NCBI GenBank assembly: GCA_942493365.1
Contig: OW818697.1
Span: forward strand, 186,001 to 250,000
Direction of reading: 5' to 3'
Origin: UBA8949 sp942493365
GTDB taxonomy: Bacteria; Bacillota; Clostridia; Saccharofermentanales; UBA5734
Length of the DNA: 64,000 nucleotides
Made by a program: the position numbers and the translations under genes
In this document: positions 8,480 through 17,685 of the stretch, one piece after another
Position numbering within the stretch: position 1 is the first letter of the stretch
Layout: each line of letters begins with the position of its first letter
The notes under the pieces: model-generated
Databases searched by the model: none
What the model saw: the letters and a program-made list of their open reading frames with translations, nothing else
What the model was told of the DNA's origin: nothing

Positions 8480-9551
8480 CGTCTTGCTTGCCGCCCAACA
8501 GCGGGATCAGGAAAAACAGTGGGAAAAGGAAATTCATCATGACGTTGTTGAGAAAGAAAATCGGCGTCCGTACCAGGATGCGCAGGTCTTTTAAGACATA
8601 GGTCCAGAAGGCCGGGCGGGACGTACCGGCGTCGGTTATTTCACGCGCGGAAAGTCGCCGGTGATTGGACGCCGACGAATTCATGCCGATCGCCCCTTGA
8701 AAGTAGAGCAGCTTGCTCAAGAACATGGTAACCGCCAAAAACGCGGCGGCAATCAAGAGCACCAGCCCGATTTGGCCGGCCGCCAGCCAGGTCGTCGGCT
8801 CAGCCAGCGCGGCCGCGGCAAAGGAGGTGCCGGGAAAGGCAGCGGACGATATCTGGGCAAGGTCACTTGCGCTTTTGCTGAGCAGGCTGGCCAGATTGCT
8901 GCCGGACATGGAGGCCATGGATTGGGTGGAAAATGAAAAGCCAAGGGCAATCACCATGGCCAAAATACCGGCGAACAAATTAAAGCGGTCTTTGTTGCGG
9001 GCAAATTTGGTGAAGCGCATGATCAGCATGGCCAACACCGACGCCATGCACAGTGGCACGATCGGCAGCACCAGCATGACGATCAAAGCATAAAGAAAGT
9101 ACAAAACCCCCGAACCGCTCATGACGCCATAGACAATCAATGCCGGCGCAACGAGCAACGCGATGAAAATGTATTCGTAGAGCAGGGTGACCAGCAATTT
9201 GGCGCCGATGATCTCGTGGGCGCGTACCGGCAATGGCAGCAGCTTGTCGACATCGCTGGAATAGTAAAAGACGCTGATGACCGTCATGAGACCGAAGACA
9301 AAAACCAAAACGACGCCCATGCTGAGAAACATACCGATCATCAGATAATGCAGGTTGAGGGGTTGCATCAGGCTGAAAAACCCAAACGAGGCGCCGGTTG
9401 TGATGGCCAGAAAATAAACCGCCAGAAAAACAAACAGCACAATGCTGGCCACCCGGCTCAGTTTGCGCTTCTTTTTATTGTTGTCGCCGAAAATGCTGAA
9501 GGCAGCGTTGCCTTTGATCATGACAAATGCCAGTCGCAGCAGGTTTTTCAT
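8334..9551 (-). CDS. ABC exporter permease, N-terminal part (frameshifted near 8480)
   Basis: This frame encodes about 356 residues of a polytopic membrane protein before it runs into unrelated, arginine-rich sequence. Hydrophobic segments follow an initial basic stretch (KKKRKLSRVAS), and YYSSDVDKLLPLPV matches the loop common to large ABC-2 type permeases. The start ATG forms an ATGA overlap with the ATP-binding gene. The last real residues are LLGGKQDG; the true continuation is in the next frame from 8479 on. Residues after that point (EMARAPGRSPI and so on) should be ignored. Its exported substrate is unknown. Confidence 0.8.
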   Translation of the reverse strand: MKNLLRLAFVMIKGNAAFSIFGDNNKKKRKLSRVASIVLFVFLAVYFLAITTGASFGFFSLMQPLNLHYLMIGMFLSMGVVLVFVFGLMTVISVFYYSSDVDKLLPLPVRAHEIIGAKLLVTLLYEYIFIALLVAPALIVYGVMSGSGVLYFLYALIVMLVLPIVPLCMASVLAMLIMRFTKFARNKDRFNLFAGILAMVIALGFSFSTQSMASMSGSNLASLLSKSASDLAQISSAAFPGTSFAAAALAEPTTWLAAGQIGLVLLIAAAFLAVTMFLSKLLYFQGAIGMNSSASNHRRLSAREITDAGTSRPAFWTYVLKDLRILVRTPIFFLNNVMMNFLFPLFFLIPLLGGKQDGEMARAPGRSPIRLCGRRAERAAGLGDHIRRGLFYIRCQRHCRKRTVP

Positions 9552-10294
9552 GCGAGCGTCCCCTCCTCTTCGGTCTCGCCGACCAGATCGAGAAACATCG
9601 ATTCGAGCGAGGAATCCGACTTGGAATGCTCACGCATCCCGCCGATGGTGCCGCAATACAGGATTTTGCCGTGGTCGATAATCGCCACGCGGTCGCAGAC
9701 TTTTTCGGCAACGTCCAGGACGTGCGTTGAGAAAAAGACGGTTTTGCCAGCATTGGCATGTTCGCGCATCATTTCTTTGAGCACAAAGGATGAGCGCGGA
9801 TCCAGCCCGGTCATGGGTTCATCGAGGATCCAGACATCGGGGTTGTGCAGCAGCGCGCCGATAATCATCAGCTTCTGGCGCATGCCGTGTGAATAACTTT
9901 GGATTTGGCTGGCCAGCGCATCAGCCAGACCGAACCGGGCCGCCAACGACTGGATGCGCTCGGCGCGCTCGGCAGCGGGGACCTGGTAAATGTCGCCGAT
10001 AAAACGCAGATACTCAATCGCTTTGAGGCGAGGGTATACATTGGGGTCATCCGGCACAAAGCCGAAGGTTCGCTTGGCCGCCAATGGCTCGCGGACGATG
10101 TCGAAACCGTTGATTTTGATTTCACCAGACTCGGGCGACAGGATGCCGGTCATCATTTTGATCGTTGTTGTTTTGCCAGCACCATTGGGGCCCAGAAAAC
10201 CGAATATTTCGCCGTTCTGGACGGTCAGATCGATGTTGTCCACTGCTTTGATCCGACCATTGTAGCTCTTGCTGACTTGTGAAATCGTAATCAT
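9548..10294 (-). CDS. ABC transporter ATP-binding protein
   Basis: This 248-residue ATPase would power the permease encoded directly after it. It has Walker A GPNGAGKTT (35-43), the signature YSHGMRQK (133-140, a variant of LSGGQ usual in this exporter subfamily), Walker B VWILDEP (153-159) and the H-loop in FFSTHVLD. The sequence resembles the ABC-2 or CcmA-like exporters rather than importers, and no solute-binding protein is nearby. It lies 18 bp after pheA with a GGGAGGA ribosome site, so it shares the aromatic operon transcript although no functional link is evident. Confidence 0.9.
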   Translation of the reverse strand: MITISQVSKSYNGRIKAVDNIDLTVQNGEIFGFLGPNGAGKTTTIKMMTGILSPESGEIKINGFDIVREPLAAKRTFGFVPDDPNVYPRLKAIEYLRFIGDIYQVPAAERAERIQSLAARFGLADALASQIQSYSHGMRQKLMIIGALLHNPDVWILDEPMTGLDPRSSFVLKEMMREHANAGKTVFFSTHVLDVAEKVCDRVAIIDHGKILYCGTIGGMREHSKSDSSLESMFLDLVGETEEEGTLA

Positions 10295-10312
10295 GTGTAG
10301 TTCCTCCCAATG

Positions 10313-11476
10313 TCAATTCTCTTCTTCATGATACCAGCCCAGCAACTGAAGCCAGGGCATTTCAGCATTTAATTGCAGCAGCGTGGCCTGCACGGCGGCC
10401 ATTCGTTGGTCCGTCGCTTCAAAATCGAGGTAGAAAAGATAGGTCCAGGGATTGTTCAAGTCTGGGCGCGATTCGATTTTGACCAGGTTGAGGCCGCGGT
10501 CACTGAAAATCGACAGGGTGGCCGCCAGCGCGCCGCTTTGGTGCGGCAAACGCAGCGCCAGACTGACGCGGTCGGCATCGGTTGTGATCAACAACGAGCG
10601 ACCAACGGCCACAAAGCGGGTTTGATTGACAAGGCTGTTGCAAATATCCCGACTCAAAATCGTCAGTTGATTATCGGCAGCGGCGGCTTCTGAGCCAATG
10701 GCGGCCAGCCCGGGGTCGCCGCGCCGCGCCGTTTCCTCAGCCGCAAAGGCCGTGTTCTGAGATTCGCTGGTTTGCCAACCGCGTGCCGTGATCAGATCAG
10801 AACACTGGGATAGCGCCTGTGGGTGAGAAATCACGCAGCGAATACCCGCGATTGTGCTGCCAGGTAATCCCAGCAGGCAGTGCGCGATGGGCAGAGAGAG
10901 GGATCGCCAGATGGTGAGGTTGCTTTTGATCAGCAGATCATAGACTTCATCGACCGTGCCAGCTGTGGTGTTTTCGAGCGGCAGGACGGCCAGGTCGGCT
11001 TGGCCGTCCTCGACCTGACGGCAGGCTTCGGCCCAGGTCTGGACACCGTCGGCCAAAACGCCTGGGAACAAGCGCGCACTGGCCGTCGCGGCATACGACC
11101 CGCCTGTCCCCTGGTAGACGATCTTCCGCAGATCTGGCAACTGACGCGGTGCCGTGGCAATTTGCCGGCCCAAATCAAAGGACAGACCGCCGGCCAGCAG
11201 TTTTTCATATTGAACGCCGCGCGAAAGTCGCATCAGGCTGCGCAGGAGCGATTCAGCGCGGACAGCATCATCAGGCGCGACCCGGGCCAACGCGAGGCGA
11301 ATGACTTCTTCCTCCCGTTCTGGGTTGAAAACCGGCGAATCGTTGACGGCCTTGAAGTCAGCCACCCCTCGGGCCGCCGCCATGCGTCGGTTGAAAAGAT
11401 CGAGAATATCCCGATCAATGGCTTCGATTTGGCGGCGCAGATCGGCCAATTGGTTCTGGTCAGGTTGCTGTCCCAT
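10313..11476 (-). CDS. pheA: PheA, bifunctional chorismate mutase and prephenate dehydratase
   Basis: This 387-residue P-protein converts chorismate through prephenate to phenylpyruvate. Residues 9-90 are an AroQ-type chorismate mutase helix bundle (LRRQIEAIDRDILDLFNRR). Residues 119-292 are prephenate dehydratase, with YQGTGGSYAATA, LPLENTTAGTVDEVYDLL and the catalytic-loop NQTRFV at 284-289. Residues 303-387 form an ACT domain with GALAATL and ESRP (335-338), the phenylalanine feedback site. The ATG at 11476 has GAAAGGA seven bases upstream and overlaps aroQ by 17 bp. It draws on chorismate made by the genes upstream in this operon. Confidence 0.96.
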   Translation of the reverse strand: MGQQPDQNQLADLRRQIEAIDRDILDLFNRRMAAARGVADFKAVNDSPVFNPEREEEVIRLALARVAPDDAVRAESLLRSLMRLSRGVQYEKLLAGGLSFDLGRQIATAPRQLPDLRKIVYQGTGGSYAATASARLFPGVLADGVQTWAEACRQVEDGQADLAVLPLENTTAGTVDEVYDLLIKSNLTIWRSLSLPIAHCLLGLPGSTIAGIRCVISHPQALSQCSDLITARGWQTSESQNTAFAAEETARRGDPGLAAIGSEAAAADNQLTILSRDICNSLVNQTRFVAVGRSLLITTDADRVSLALRLPHQSGALAATLSIFSDRGLNLVKIESRPDLNNPWTYLFYLDFEATDQRMAAVQATLLQLNAEMPWLQLLGWYHEEEN

Positions 11477-11930
11477 CGTGCTGTCCTTTCAGAAGGCTGC
11501 AAAGTTTTTCCGTACCGATCCGGTAACTGTCAAGGCCAAAGCCCGCAATCTGTTCGCGACAAACCGGCTCGATGACCGACAATTGGCGGAAGGGCTCGCG
11601 TTTGTGAATATCGGAAATGTGGATCTCCATGACCGGCATGGCGCAGACCTCGATGACGTCACGCAGGGCGTAGCTGTAATGGGTCAGTGCGCCGGCATTG
11701 AGCAGGATGCCGTCATAGCCGCCCATGGCTTGTTGAATATGATCGACTAGATCGCCTTCATGGTTGGACTGATAACAGTCGAGTTCCCAGCCCAAGGTCG
11801 CGGCAGACTGGCGCGTGAGCGCTTCGACGTCGGCCAGCGTGAAGGTGCCGTATTGTCTGGGGTCACGTTTGCCCAGCAGGTTGAGGTTGGGTCCGTTGAT
11901 CAGCAACAGACGATGGGTTAATTCGCTCAT
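11460..11930 (-). CDS. aroQ: AroQ, type II 3-dehydroquinate dehydratase
   Basis: This small dodecameric enzyme (156 residues) dehydrates 3-dehydroquinate to 3-dehydroshikimate. The family start is LLINGPNLNLLGKR, with the catalytic tyrosine in DPRQYGTFTL (Tyr27). SNHEGDLVDHIQ near 55, LLNAGALTHYSYALRD at 76-91 and EIHISDIHKREPFR at 102-115 carry the substrate-binding Asn, His and Arg. It is unrelated to the chorismate mutase also called AroQ. It overlaps pheA by 17 bp and lies 12 bp after aroC. Confidence 0.96.
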   Translation of the reverse strand: MSELTHRLLLINGPNLNLLGKRDPRQYGTFTLADVEALTRQSAATLGWELDCYQSNHEGDLVDHIQQAMGGYDGILLNAGALTHYSYALRDVIEVCAMPVMEIHISDIHKREPFRQLSVIEPVCREQIAGFGLDSYRIGTEKLCSLLKGQHDGTAT

Positions 11931-11942
11931 GTCGGTCTCCTT

Positions 11943-13040
11943 TCAGCCTGCGGCGAACAGGCCGGCCCCGATCATCGCATCCAACGCGACGATCGCGGCG
12001 GCAGCTTCGACGACGGGCACCGCGCGCGGCACAATGCAGGGGTCGTGACGACCTTTGATCACCAGGGTGTCCTCGGTCATGGTCTGCAGATTGATGGTTT
12101 GCTGCTCTTGCGCGATTGATGGCGTCGGTTTGAAAGCGACACGGAAAACGATCGGCATACCGTTGCTGATGCCCCCCGTGATTCCGCCGGCATGGTTGGT
12201 CTTGAAGCGAATGGCGCGCCCCTTGATCGTCGGCACATCATTGTGTGCCAAACCGGTCATGCTGGCCGCAGCAAAGCCGGCACCGAATTCAACGCCGCGC
12301 ACGGCCGGAATGCCGAAAAGCAGGCTGGTCAGGCGCGATTCGAGGCCATCGAACATGGGATCGCCAATGCCGGCCGGGAGTCCCCAGATCATGGTCTCGA
12401 CGATGCCGCCCACCGAATCGCTGCGCTGCTGCGCTTGCTCGATGGCAGCAATCATGGCTTGCCCGGCTCCGTCGTCGATGATCGGCAAGGGTTTGCTGGC
12501 AACGGCGGCCAGTGCATCGATATCGGGCTCGACAGCATCGTAGGCGGTATCGCGAATGCCGGCAATTTCGTAAATATGGCTGACCACGCGGACACCTTTG
12601 GCCGCCAGCAGCTGGCTGCAAACCGCGCCGGCAAAACAAAGCGGCGCCGTCAGACGGCCGGAAAAATGGCCGCCGCCACGCGGGTCGCCAAACCCGTGGT
12701 ATCGTGCCAGGCCTGTCAGATCAGCGTGCCCGGGGCGGGGCTTGATGATGCTGGCCTGATAGTCGGCTGATCGGGTGTCACCGTTGCGGATCACGGCCGC
12801 CAGGGGGGTGCCGGTGACCCGGCCTTCATAAACGCCGGATAGGATCTCGGCCTCGTCGGCCTCCTGGCGGTTTGTAGACCAAGCGTTCTGGCCCGGCGCG
12901 CGGCGGCGGGCGAAGGCGCGTATGCCTTCGATATCCAGCAGCTGGCCGGACGGCAGACCATCGAGGACCACGCCGGTACCGGCCCCGTGTGATTCACCGA
13001 AGATGCTGATTTTAAGATGCTGGCCCCAGATTGAGCTCAT
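11943..13040 (-). CDS. aroC: AroC, chorismate synthase
   Basis: Chorismate synthase (365 residues) removes phosphate from EPSP using reduced FMN and forms chorismate. Signatures are FGESHG (14-19), RPGHADLTG (102-110), GDPRGGGHFSGRLTAPL (118-134) and, towards the C-terminus, MTEDTLVIKGRHDPCIVPRA (about 320-339). Two ATGs lie close together. The one at 13040 has GGGAGG eight bases upstream, while the one at 13046 is only two bases from it, so 13040 is chosen. Its beginning overlaps the end of aroA by 29 bp. The reduced FMN must come from another enzyme; no flavin reductase domain is present. Confidence 0.95.
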   Translation of the reverse strand: MSSIWGQHLKISIFGESHGAGTGVVLDGLPSGQLLDIEGIRAFARRRAPGQNAWSTNRQEADEAEILSGVYEGRVTGTPLAAVIRNGDTRSADYQASIIKPRPGHADLTGLARYHGFGDPRGGGHFSGRLTAPLCFAGAVCSQLLAAKGVRVVSHIYEIAGIRDTAYDAVEPDIDALAAVASKPLPIIDDGAGQAMIAAIEQAQQRSDSVGGIVETMIWGLPAGIGDPMFDGLESRLTSLLFGIPAVRGVEFGAGFAAASMTGLAHNDVPTIKGRAIRFKTNHAGGITGGISNGMPIVFRVAFKPTPSIAQEQQTINLQTMTEDTLVIKGRHDPCIVPRAVPVVEAAAAIVALDAMIGAGLFAAG

Positions 13041-14217
13041 CGACATCACCTCCCAAACGACGGAATTCTTTGAAAAAATCCGGATAGGACTTATTGACGG
13101 CCTCCGCCCTGTGCAGCACGACGCCCTCGCGGGTCGACAGCGCGGCGATGGCCAACGCCATGGCGATCCGGTGATCGCCAAAGGAATCCGCGGTCCCGCC
13201 GATCAGCGGTTCGCCGCCCTGAATCATCAAGCCATCGCTCGTTTGCCGGATGTTGGCACCGATGGCACGCAGGGCTTGTTCCGTGGCCGCCAGCCGGTCG
13301 CTTTCTTTCAGGCGCAGCCTGCTGGCTTTGACGATATGCGTTTCGGCCGGTGTCAGGGCTGCGGCGACGGCCAAAATGGGCACCAGATCCGGGATTTGCG
13401 AAGCATCAATCTTGTATTTTAAGCTGCCTTGTCTGAAGGTCTGGAGCAAGGTCAAAATGGCCTGATCGCCCTGCGCCGAATCCATCGCCAGGCCGGATAC
13501 CAGCAGCGGGCTGCCCGCGTAGGCCGCAGTCAGCCAGAAAGCAGCCTGAGAATAGTCCTTTTCGATTTGATAGACCGTCGGTCGGTACTTTTGCCCGCCG
13601 GGGATGAAATAGCCGCCTGGTTGCGTTTTTATAACGATGCCAAAGGCCTTCAGCGTTCGCAAAGTCATCTCAACGTAGGGCGCTGATTCGAGCCTCGAAG
13701 TCAGGCGGATGGCCGAATCGCCGGCAATCAGCGGCAATGCCAGCAGCAATCCGGATATGTACTGTGAGCTGACATGCCCGGGCACCTCAAAGATCCCCGC
13801 TGTCAGACGGCCGCTCATCACAAGCGGCAGCGAAGCGCTGGGTGAGAAATTTAAGCTGATGCCATGTCCGGCGAAAATCGCCGAATACTCGTTGAGCGGG
13901 CGTTGTGGCAGACGACCTGAACCCTCAAAAGTAACCGCTTCGCGCTCAGCCATGCCGCGAGCGGCGACAATAGGAATCAGCAGGCGCAGTGTCGTGCCCG
14001 ATTCGCCGCAATCCAGCCGATGCTTCCTTTGGGTTATGGCCTCAAGGCATTGACGAGTGGCCCGAATGTCGTCGGACTCCGGGTCTGGCAGACCGCTGAT
14101 CAGATCGATTGCGCCGGCCAGACTGGCCGCGATCAGCGCGCGATGAGCATCGCTTTTAGAGGGCGGCGGTTCTACCGTGCCTTTCAGACGACCTGGCTTA
14201 ATGCGCAAGTCAGCCAT
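13012..14217 (-). CDS. aroA: AroA, EPSP synthase
   Basis: This enzyme (401 residues) transfers enolpyruvate from PEP to shikimate-3-phosphate. It shows PPPSKSDAHRALIAASL (17-33, with Lys21), CGESGTTLRLLIP at 70-82, SSQYISGLLLALPL, LKESDRLAATEQAL and GDHRIAMALAIAAL. The CGESGTTLRL form differs from the enterobacterial LGNAGTAMRPL class, so its inhibitor sensitivity may differ; that is inference. The open frame extends 40 codons upstream into aroB. The ATG at 14217, giving MADLRIKPG, overlaps aroB by 8 bp and matches the family start. Confidence 0.95.
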   Translation of the reverse strand: MADLRIKPGRLKGTVEPPPSKSDAHRALIAASLAGAIDLISGLPDPESDDIRATRQCLEAITQRKHRLDCGESGTTLRLLIPIVAARGMAEREAVTFEGSGRLPQRPLNEYSAIFAGHGISLNFSPSASLPLVMSGRLTAGIFEVPGHVSSQYISGLLLALPLIAGDSAIRLTSRLESAPYVEMTLRTLKAFGIVIKTQPGGYFIPGGQKYRPTVYQIEKDYSQAAFWLTAAYAGSPLLVSGLAMDSAQGDQAILTLLQTFRQGSLKYKIDASQIPDLVPILAVAAALTPAETHIVKASRLRLKESDRLAATEQALRAIGANIRQTSDGLMIQGGEPLIGGTADSFGDHRIAMALAIAALSTREGVVLHRAEAVNKSYPDFFKEFRRLGGDVDELNLGPAS

Positions 14218-15271
14218 TGACCCAAACCTCTCGCAGGATTCTTTCCAGATCGGCCGGATCCATCGATTGCAAAAAGGCGCTGCCGACTGCCTTGAGCAAC
14301 ACAAAATAAATCCGTCCGGCCAAACGCTTTTTATCACTCTGGATCGCGCTCAGCAGATCTTCGACGGGCAGCTTGGCACTGACCGGCAACTGATAATCTT
14401 TTAACAGCGACCGAAGCCTGTCTGTCGTTCCAGCCGGTGTGTGACCAAGCTTCTCGCCAATTGCTGTCGCAGCCACCATGCCAATGGCCACGGCCTCGCC
14501 GTGTGAATAGCCTGCGAAGCCTGCGGCCTTCTCGACAGCGTGCCCGATGGTGTGACCAAAATTAAGCAGCATTCGCTCGCCGCTGTCTTTTTCGTCGCGT
14601 GAAACAACGGTGGTCTTGATGCGCACGCAACGTTCCAGAATCCATTCAAGGTCAAATGATTTCTTTTCGATTTGTTCGAAGAGCGGCAAATCGCTGATCA
14701 GTCCATATTTGATGACTTCAGCCATGCCACCGGCCATTTGCGCCCGCGCCAAGGTATGCAGCACGCCCGGATCCATTACTACAGCCTTGGGCTGATAAAA
14801 AGCGCCGGCGAGGTTTTTGCCATAAGGCAAATCAATCCCGGTTTTGCCGCCAATCGAAGAATCAACCTGGGCCAGCAACGTGGTCGGCACCTGGATCAAG
14901 GGGATGCCGCGCAGATACGTCGCCGCCGCAAAGCCGGCCAAATCGCCGACAACACCGCCGCCCAAGGCGATGACTGGGTCGGTACGGCTCAGTCCGGCGG
15001 CGTTGAACATCTCATAAAGGTGCAGCAGCTTCTCCGGCGATTTTGAAGCCTCGCCGGCCGGGACGGTGATCAGCGCCGGCGCAAAGCCACTGACCCGCAT
15101 TGATTTTGCGGCCCGGTCCAGATAAAGTCTGGCGACGTTTTCGTCGGTTACAATGGCCGCGCGTCTGCCGCGGCAAACTTGGGCGGCAATTTCCCCCAGA
15201 CGATCAAGGGCGCCCTGCTGAATCAGGATGGTGTAATCACCACTGGTTGTGCTGGCAAGTATTTCCGGCAT
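14210..15271 (-). CDS. aroB: AroB, 3-dehydroquinate synthase
   Basis: AroB (353 residues) cyclises DAHP to 3-dehydroquinate using NAD and a divalent metal. The NAD-binding segment is ALGGGVVGDLAGF (102-114), followed by VPTTLLAQVDSSIGGKTGID (128-147), a metal ligand in GGMAEVIKYG (Glu185) and NFGHTIGHA with metal-binding histidines further on. Length and order are normal. It lies 27 bp after aroF and overlaps aroA by 8 bp. Confidence 0.96.
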   Translation of the reverse strand: MPEILASTTSGDYTILIQQGALDRLGEIAAQVCRGRRAAIVTDENVARLYLDRAAKSMRVSGFAPALITVPAGEASKSPEKLLHLYEMFNAAGLSRTDPVIALGGGVVGDLAGFAAATYLRGIPLIQVPTTLLAQVDSSIGGKTGIDLPYGKNLAGAFYQPKAVVMDPGVLHTLARAQMAGGMAEVIKYGLISDLPLFEQIEKKSFDLEWILERCVRIKTTVVSRDEKDSGERMLLNFGHTIGHAVEKAAGFAGYSHGEAVAIGMVAATAIGEKLGHTPAGTTDRLRSLLKDYQLPVSAKLPVEDLLSAIQSDKKRLAGRIYFVLLKAVGSAFLQSMDPADLERILREVWVNG

Positions 15272-15298
15272 AATTGTCTACCCCCAAATCGTTCGTTG

Positions 15299-16315
15299 TT
15301 ATATCTCGCGCCCGACTGCTGTGGCAATCGGCCGCAGTTTGTCCATGAGCTCTTTAAAAGCTTCCGGGGTCAGCGACTGCTGGCCATCGGACAGGGCGTG
15401 TTTGGGATCGTTGTGCACTTCGATGATCAACCCGTCGGCACCGGCGGCGACTGCCGCTTTGGACAGCGGCTCGACCAGCCAGGCGTGACCGCCGGCATGG
15501 CTGGGGTCGACAAAGATCGGCAGATGTGAACGCATTTTGAGGACCGGAATAGCGCTGATGTCCAGCGTGTTGCGGGTGCTGGTTTCAAAGGTCCGCAAAC
15601 CGCGTTCGCACAAGATAACATCCTGATTGCCGCCACTCATAATATACTCAGCGGACATTAACAGCTCATCAACGGTGTTGGAAAAGCCACGCTTGAGCAG
15701 AATCGGCCGTCGGATTCGCCCAAGCTCTTTGAGCAGCTCAAAATTTTGCATGTTGCGGGCGCCCACTTGGATCACGTCGACAAATTCCATGAACAGCTCC
15801 AGTTGCGCCGGATTGGTGATTTCCGAGACGACCGGCAGGCCGGTGATCAGGCGGGCACGTTTCATGAACATCAGACCTTCAGCTTTCAGACCTTGAAAGG
15901 CATAGGGCGAGGTCCTGGGTTTGAAGGCGCCGCCGCGCATCATTTGAGCACCGGATGCTTTGACGCTTTCTGCAAGCTTCGAAATCTGCTCCTCCGATTC
16001 GACCGAGCAGGGTCCGGCAATGCAGCAGATGCGTTTGCCGCCAACTTCGACATCCCCAACGCGGATGATGGTATCGTCCGGGTGAAACTTGCGGTTGGCG
16101 CGTTTGTAGGGCTCCTGTACCTTCATTACGCGCTCGACGGCCTCTTCGAGTTCGATCGTTCCGGGTTCGATGGCAGACGTATCACCGACCAAGCCAATGA
16201 TGGTGGTTTCACTGCCAAAGATCGGGCTGGTCTGAACGCCAAAGCTGGTTGTCAGCCAATCGCAGATTTCTTCAACTTTGCTTCTTGGTGTGCCAGGTTT
16301 TAAAACAAGAATCAT
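15299..16315 (-). CDS. aroF: AroF, DAHP synthase with N-terminal regulatory domain
   Basis: This 338-residue enzyme joins PEP and erythrose-4-phosphate, the entry step of the shikimate pathway. Residues 1-70 form a ferredoxin-like domain of the type that gives feedback control in Thermotoga and Bacillus-like enzymes (class I beta). The barrel follows, with CIAGPCSVES near 107, GGAFKPRTSPYAFQGL, VGARNMQNFELL, RGFSNTVDELLMSAEYI and DPSHAGGH carrying metal and substrate ligands. Its start overlaps the aroE-aroK stop by 4 bp. The presence of the N-domain suggests tyrosine or phenylalanine inhibition, which is inference from the family. Confidence 0.95.
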   Translation of the reverse strand: MILVLKPGTPRSKVEEICDWLTTSFGVQTSPIFGSETTIIGLVGDTSAIEPGTIELEEAVERVMKVQEPYKRANRKFHPDDTIIRVGDVEVGGKRICCIAGPCSVESEEQISKLAESVKASGAQMMRGGAFKPRTSPYAFQGLKAEGLMFMKRARLITGLPVVSEITNPAQLELFMEFVDVIQVGARNMQNFELLKELGRIRRPILLKRGFSNTVDELLMSAEYIMSGGNQDVILCERGLRTFETSTRNTLDISAIPVLKMRSHLPIFVDPSHAGGHAWLVEPLSKAAVAAGADGLIIEVHNDPKHALSDGQQSLTPEAFKELMDKLRPIATAVGREI

Positions 16316-17685
16316 ATATTATCTCCTTCAAATCCAAGGTCGATCGCGATTTTGGCGGCGATTTCTTCGGGTGTTCCTGTTCCGGCGACCCGAAGGTCGG
16401 CTAAACTGAGATAGCGCGCGCGGCGCTGCATAAACAAGCTGTCCAATCTGTCCGCGTCTTGATTTTGCAGCAGCGGACGGCCTTCGCCCTGCCCAATTCG
16501 TTGCCGAATCGTTGCCAGCGGGGTATCCAGATAAATGATGATAGCCGGCGATTTGCGAACGATGTCTTCTGCTGCGGGGTCGATCAGCGCGCCGCCGCCG
16601 GTCGCGACGATTTGGCTGCGCTTGTCGCGCAGCAGGGAAGCCAGCTGCTCTTTTTCCATGGCCCGGAAAGTCGGCTCGCCGGAAGTAGCGAATATTTCGG
16701 TGATCGAGCGGTTGGCCGCATCGATGATCGCTTGATCCAGATCGACAAACGGCATACCCAGCAACTTGGCCAGTGCAGCGCCTACCGTTGTTTTGCCGCT
16801 GCCCATGAAGCCGATCAGCAAGAAGGTCACCGGGGATTTGGCGACAATTTCCCGAGCCAGACGCCGGCGAATATCAGCCTGCGCTTCGACCGACAAGACA
16901 GCTGCGGGATGCCAGATCTTTTCTGCTGCCAAGGCTTGGTCAAAGAGCATGCCCAGTCCGTTGCTCGCCTTGATGCCTCGAGAGCGGGCTGCCAGCACCA
17001 GGCGGGTCGCCGGCGGATTGTAGATGGTGTCAAACACCCAGCTGAAGCGGGTCAACAGTTCTGCGGACAGAGGCATTCCGGCGGTGTCCGGCCACAAGCC
17101 AAGCGGCGTGCCATTCAGCAACCCCCAAGGGCTGTCGTCTGTTGTGTCCAGCGCGTCGGTCAGCGTAGCAAGATTGGCTACCGCGGTGACCTTGCTGGTC
17201 GGATAGCTCGCACGCACCGCAGCGGTCAATGCTGCGGCTTGCCTGGGACGTCTGGCCATGATGAAAATTGTCGCGCCAGCGGCGGCGGCGGCAAAGGCCA
17301 TCGTGCGACTGACGCCGCCGGCACCAAGAATGAGAATTCGGTGGCCGTTCATAGCGGGACAGTTGTCGATAAAGGCCTGATAGTCGGTGTTGTAGCCGCG
17401 CCCCTGCCAGACGGTGTTGACCGAGCCAAACAGCGCAGCAGCCGGGTCGAGTTCGTTGAGATAAGGAATGACAGCTTCTTTAAAGGGGATGGTACAATTG
17501 AAGCCGCCAAAATCCCGGCTGAGCTGTGGCATCGTAGCAGCCAGTTCCTCCGGCGGCAGATCGATCAGATGGTATTGGCCCGCCAGCCCCGCAGCCTTGA
17601 AAAAAGACTCGTGAATAAACGGCGACAGGCTGTGTCCCAGCGGGTGGCCGATCAATCCGTAATCAGTTTGCTTGTCGCTTTTCAT
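16312..17685 (-). CDS. AroE-AroK fusion: shikimate dehydrogenase and shikimate kinase
   Basis: One 457-residue chain carries two enzymes. Residues 1-275 are shikimate dehydrogenase: GHPLGHSLSP (13-22), Lys69 in NCTIPFKEAV, Asp101 in YNTDYQ and the NADP motif GAGGVSRT (121-128). Residues 287-455 are shikimate kinase: P-loop GFMGSGKTT (292-300), DLDQ (315-318), FRAMEKEQL with Arg341, GGG (363-365) and a lid region GQGEGRPLL. The two steps are consecutive, from dehydroshikimate to shikimate-3-phosphate. It is the first gene of the aromatic operon, with AAAAGG before the ATG. The missing separate aroE and aroK genes in an otherwise full operon agree with the fusion. Confidence 0.94.
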   Translation of the reverse strand: MKSDKQTDYGLIGHPLGHSLSPFIHESFFKAAGLAGQYHLIDLPPEELAATMPQLSRDFGGFNCTIPFKEAVIPYLNELDPAAALFGSVNTVWQGRGYNTDYQAFIDNCPAMNGHRILILGAGGVSRTMAFAAAAAGATIFIMARRPRQAAALTAAVRASYPTSKVTAVANLATLTDALDTTDDSPWGLLNGTPLGLWPDTAGMPLSAELLTRFSWVFDTIYNPPATRLVLAARSRGIKASNGLGMLFDQALAAEKIWHPAAVLSVEAQADIRRRLAREIVAKSPVTFLLIGFMGSGKTTVGAALAKLLGMPFVDLDQAIIDAANRSITEIFATSGEPTFRAMEKEQLASLLRDKRSQIVATGGGALIDPAAEDIVRKSPAIIIYLDTPLATIRQRIGQGEGRPLLQNQDADRLDSLFMQRRARYLSLADLRVAGTGTPEEIAAKIAIDLGFEGDNI

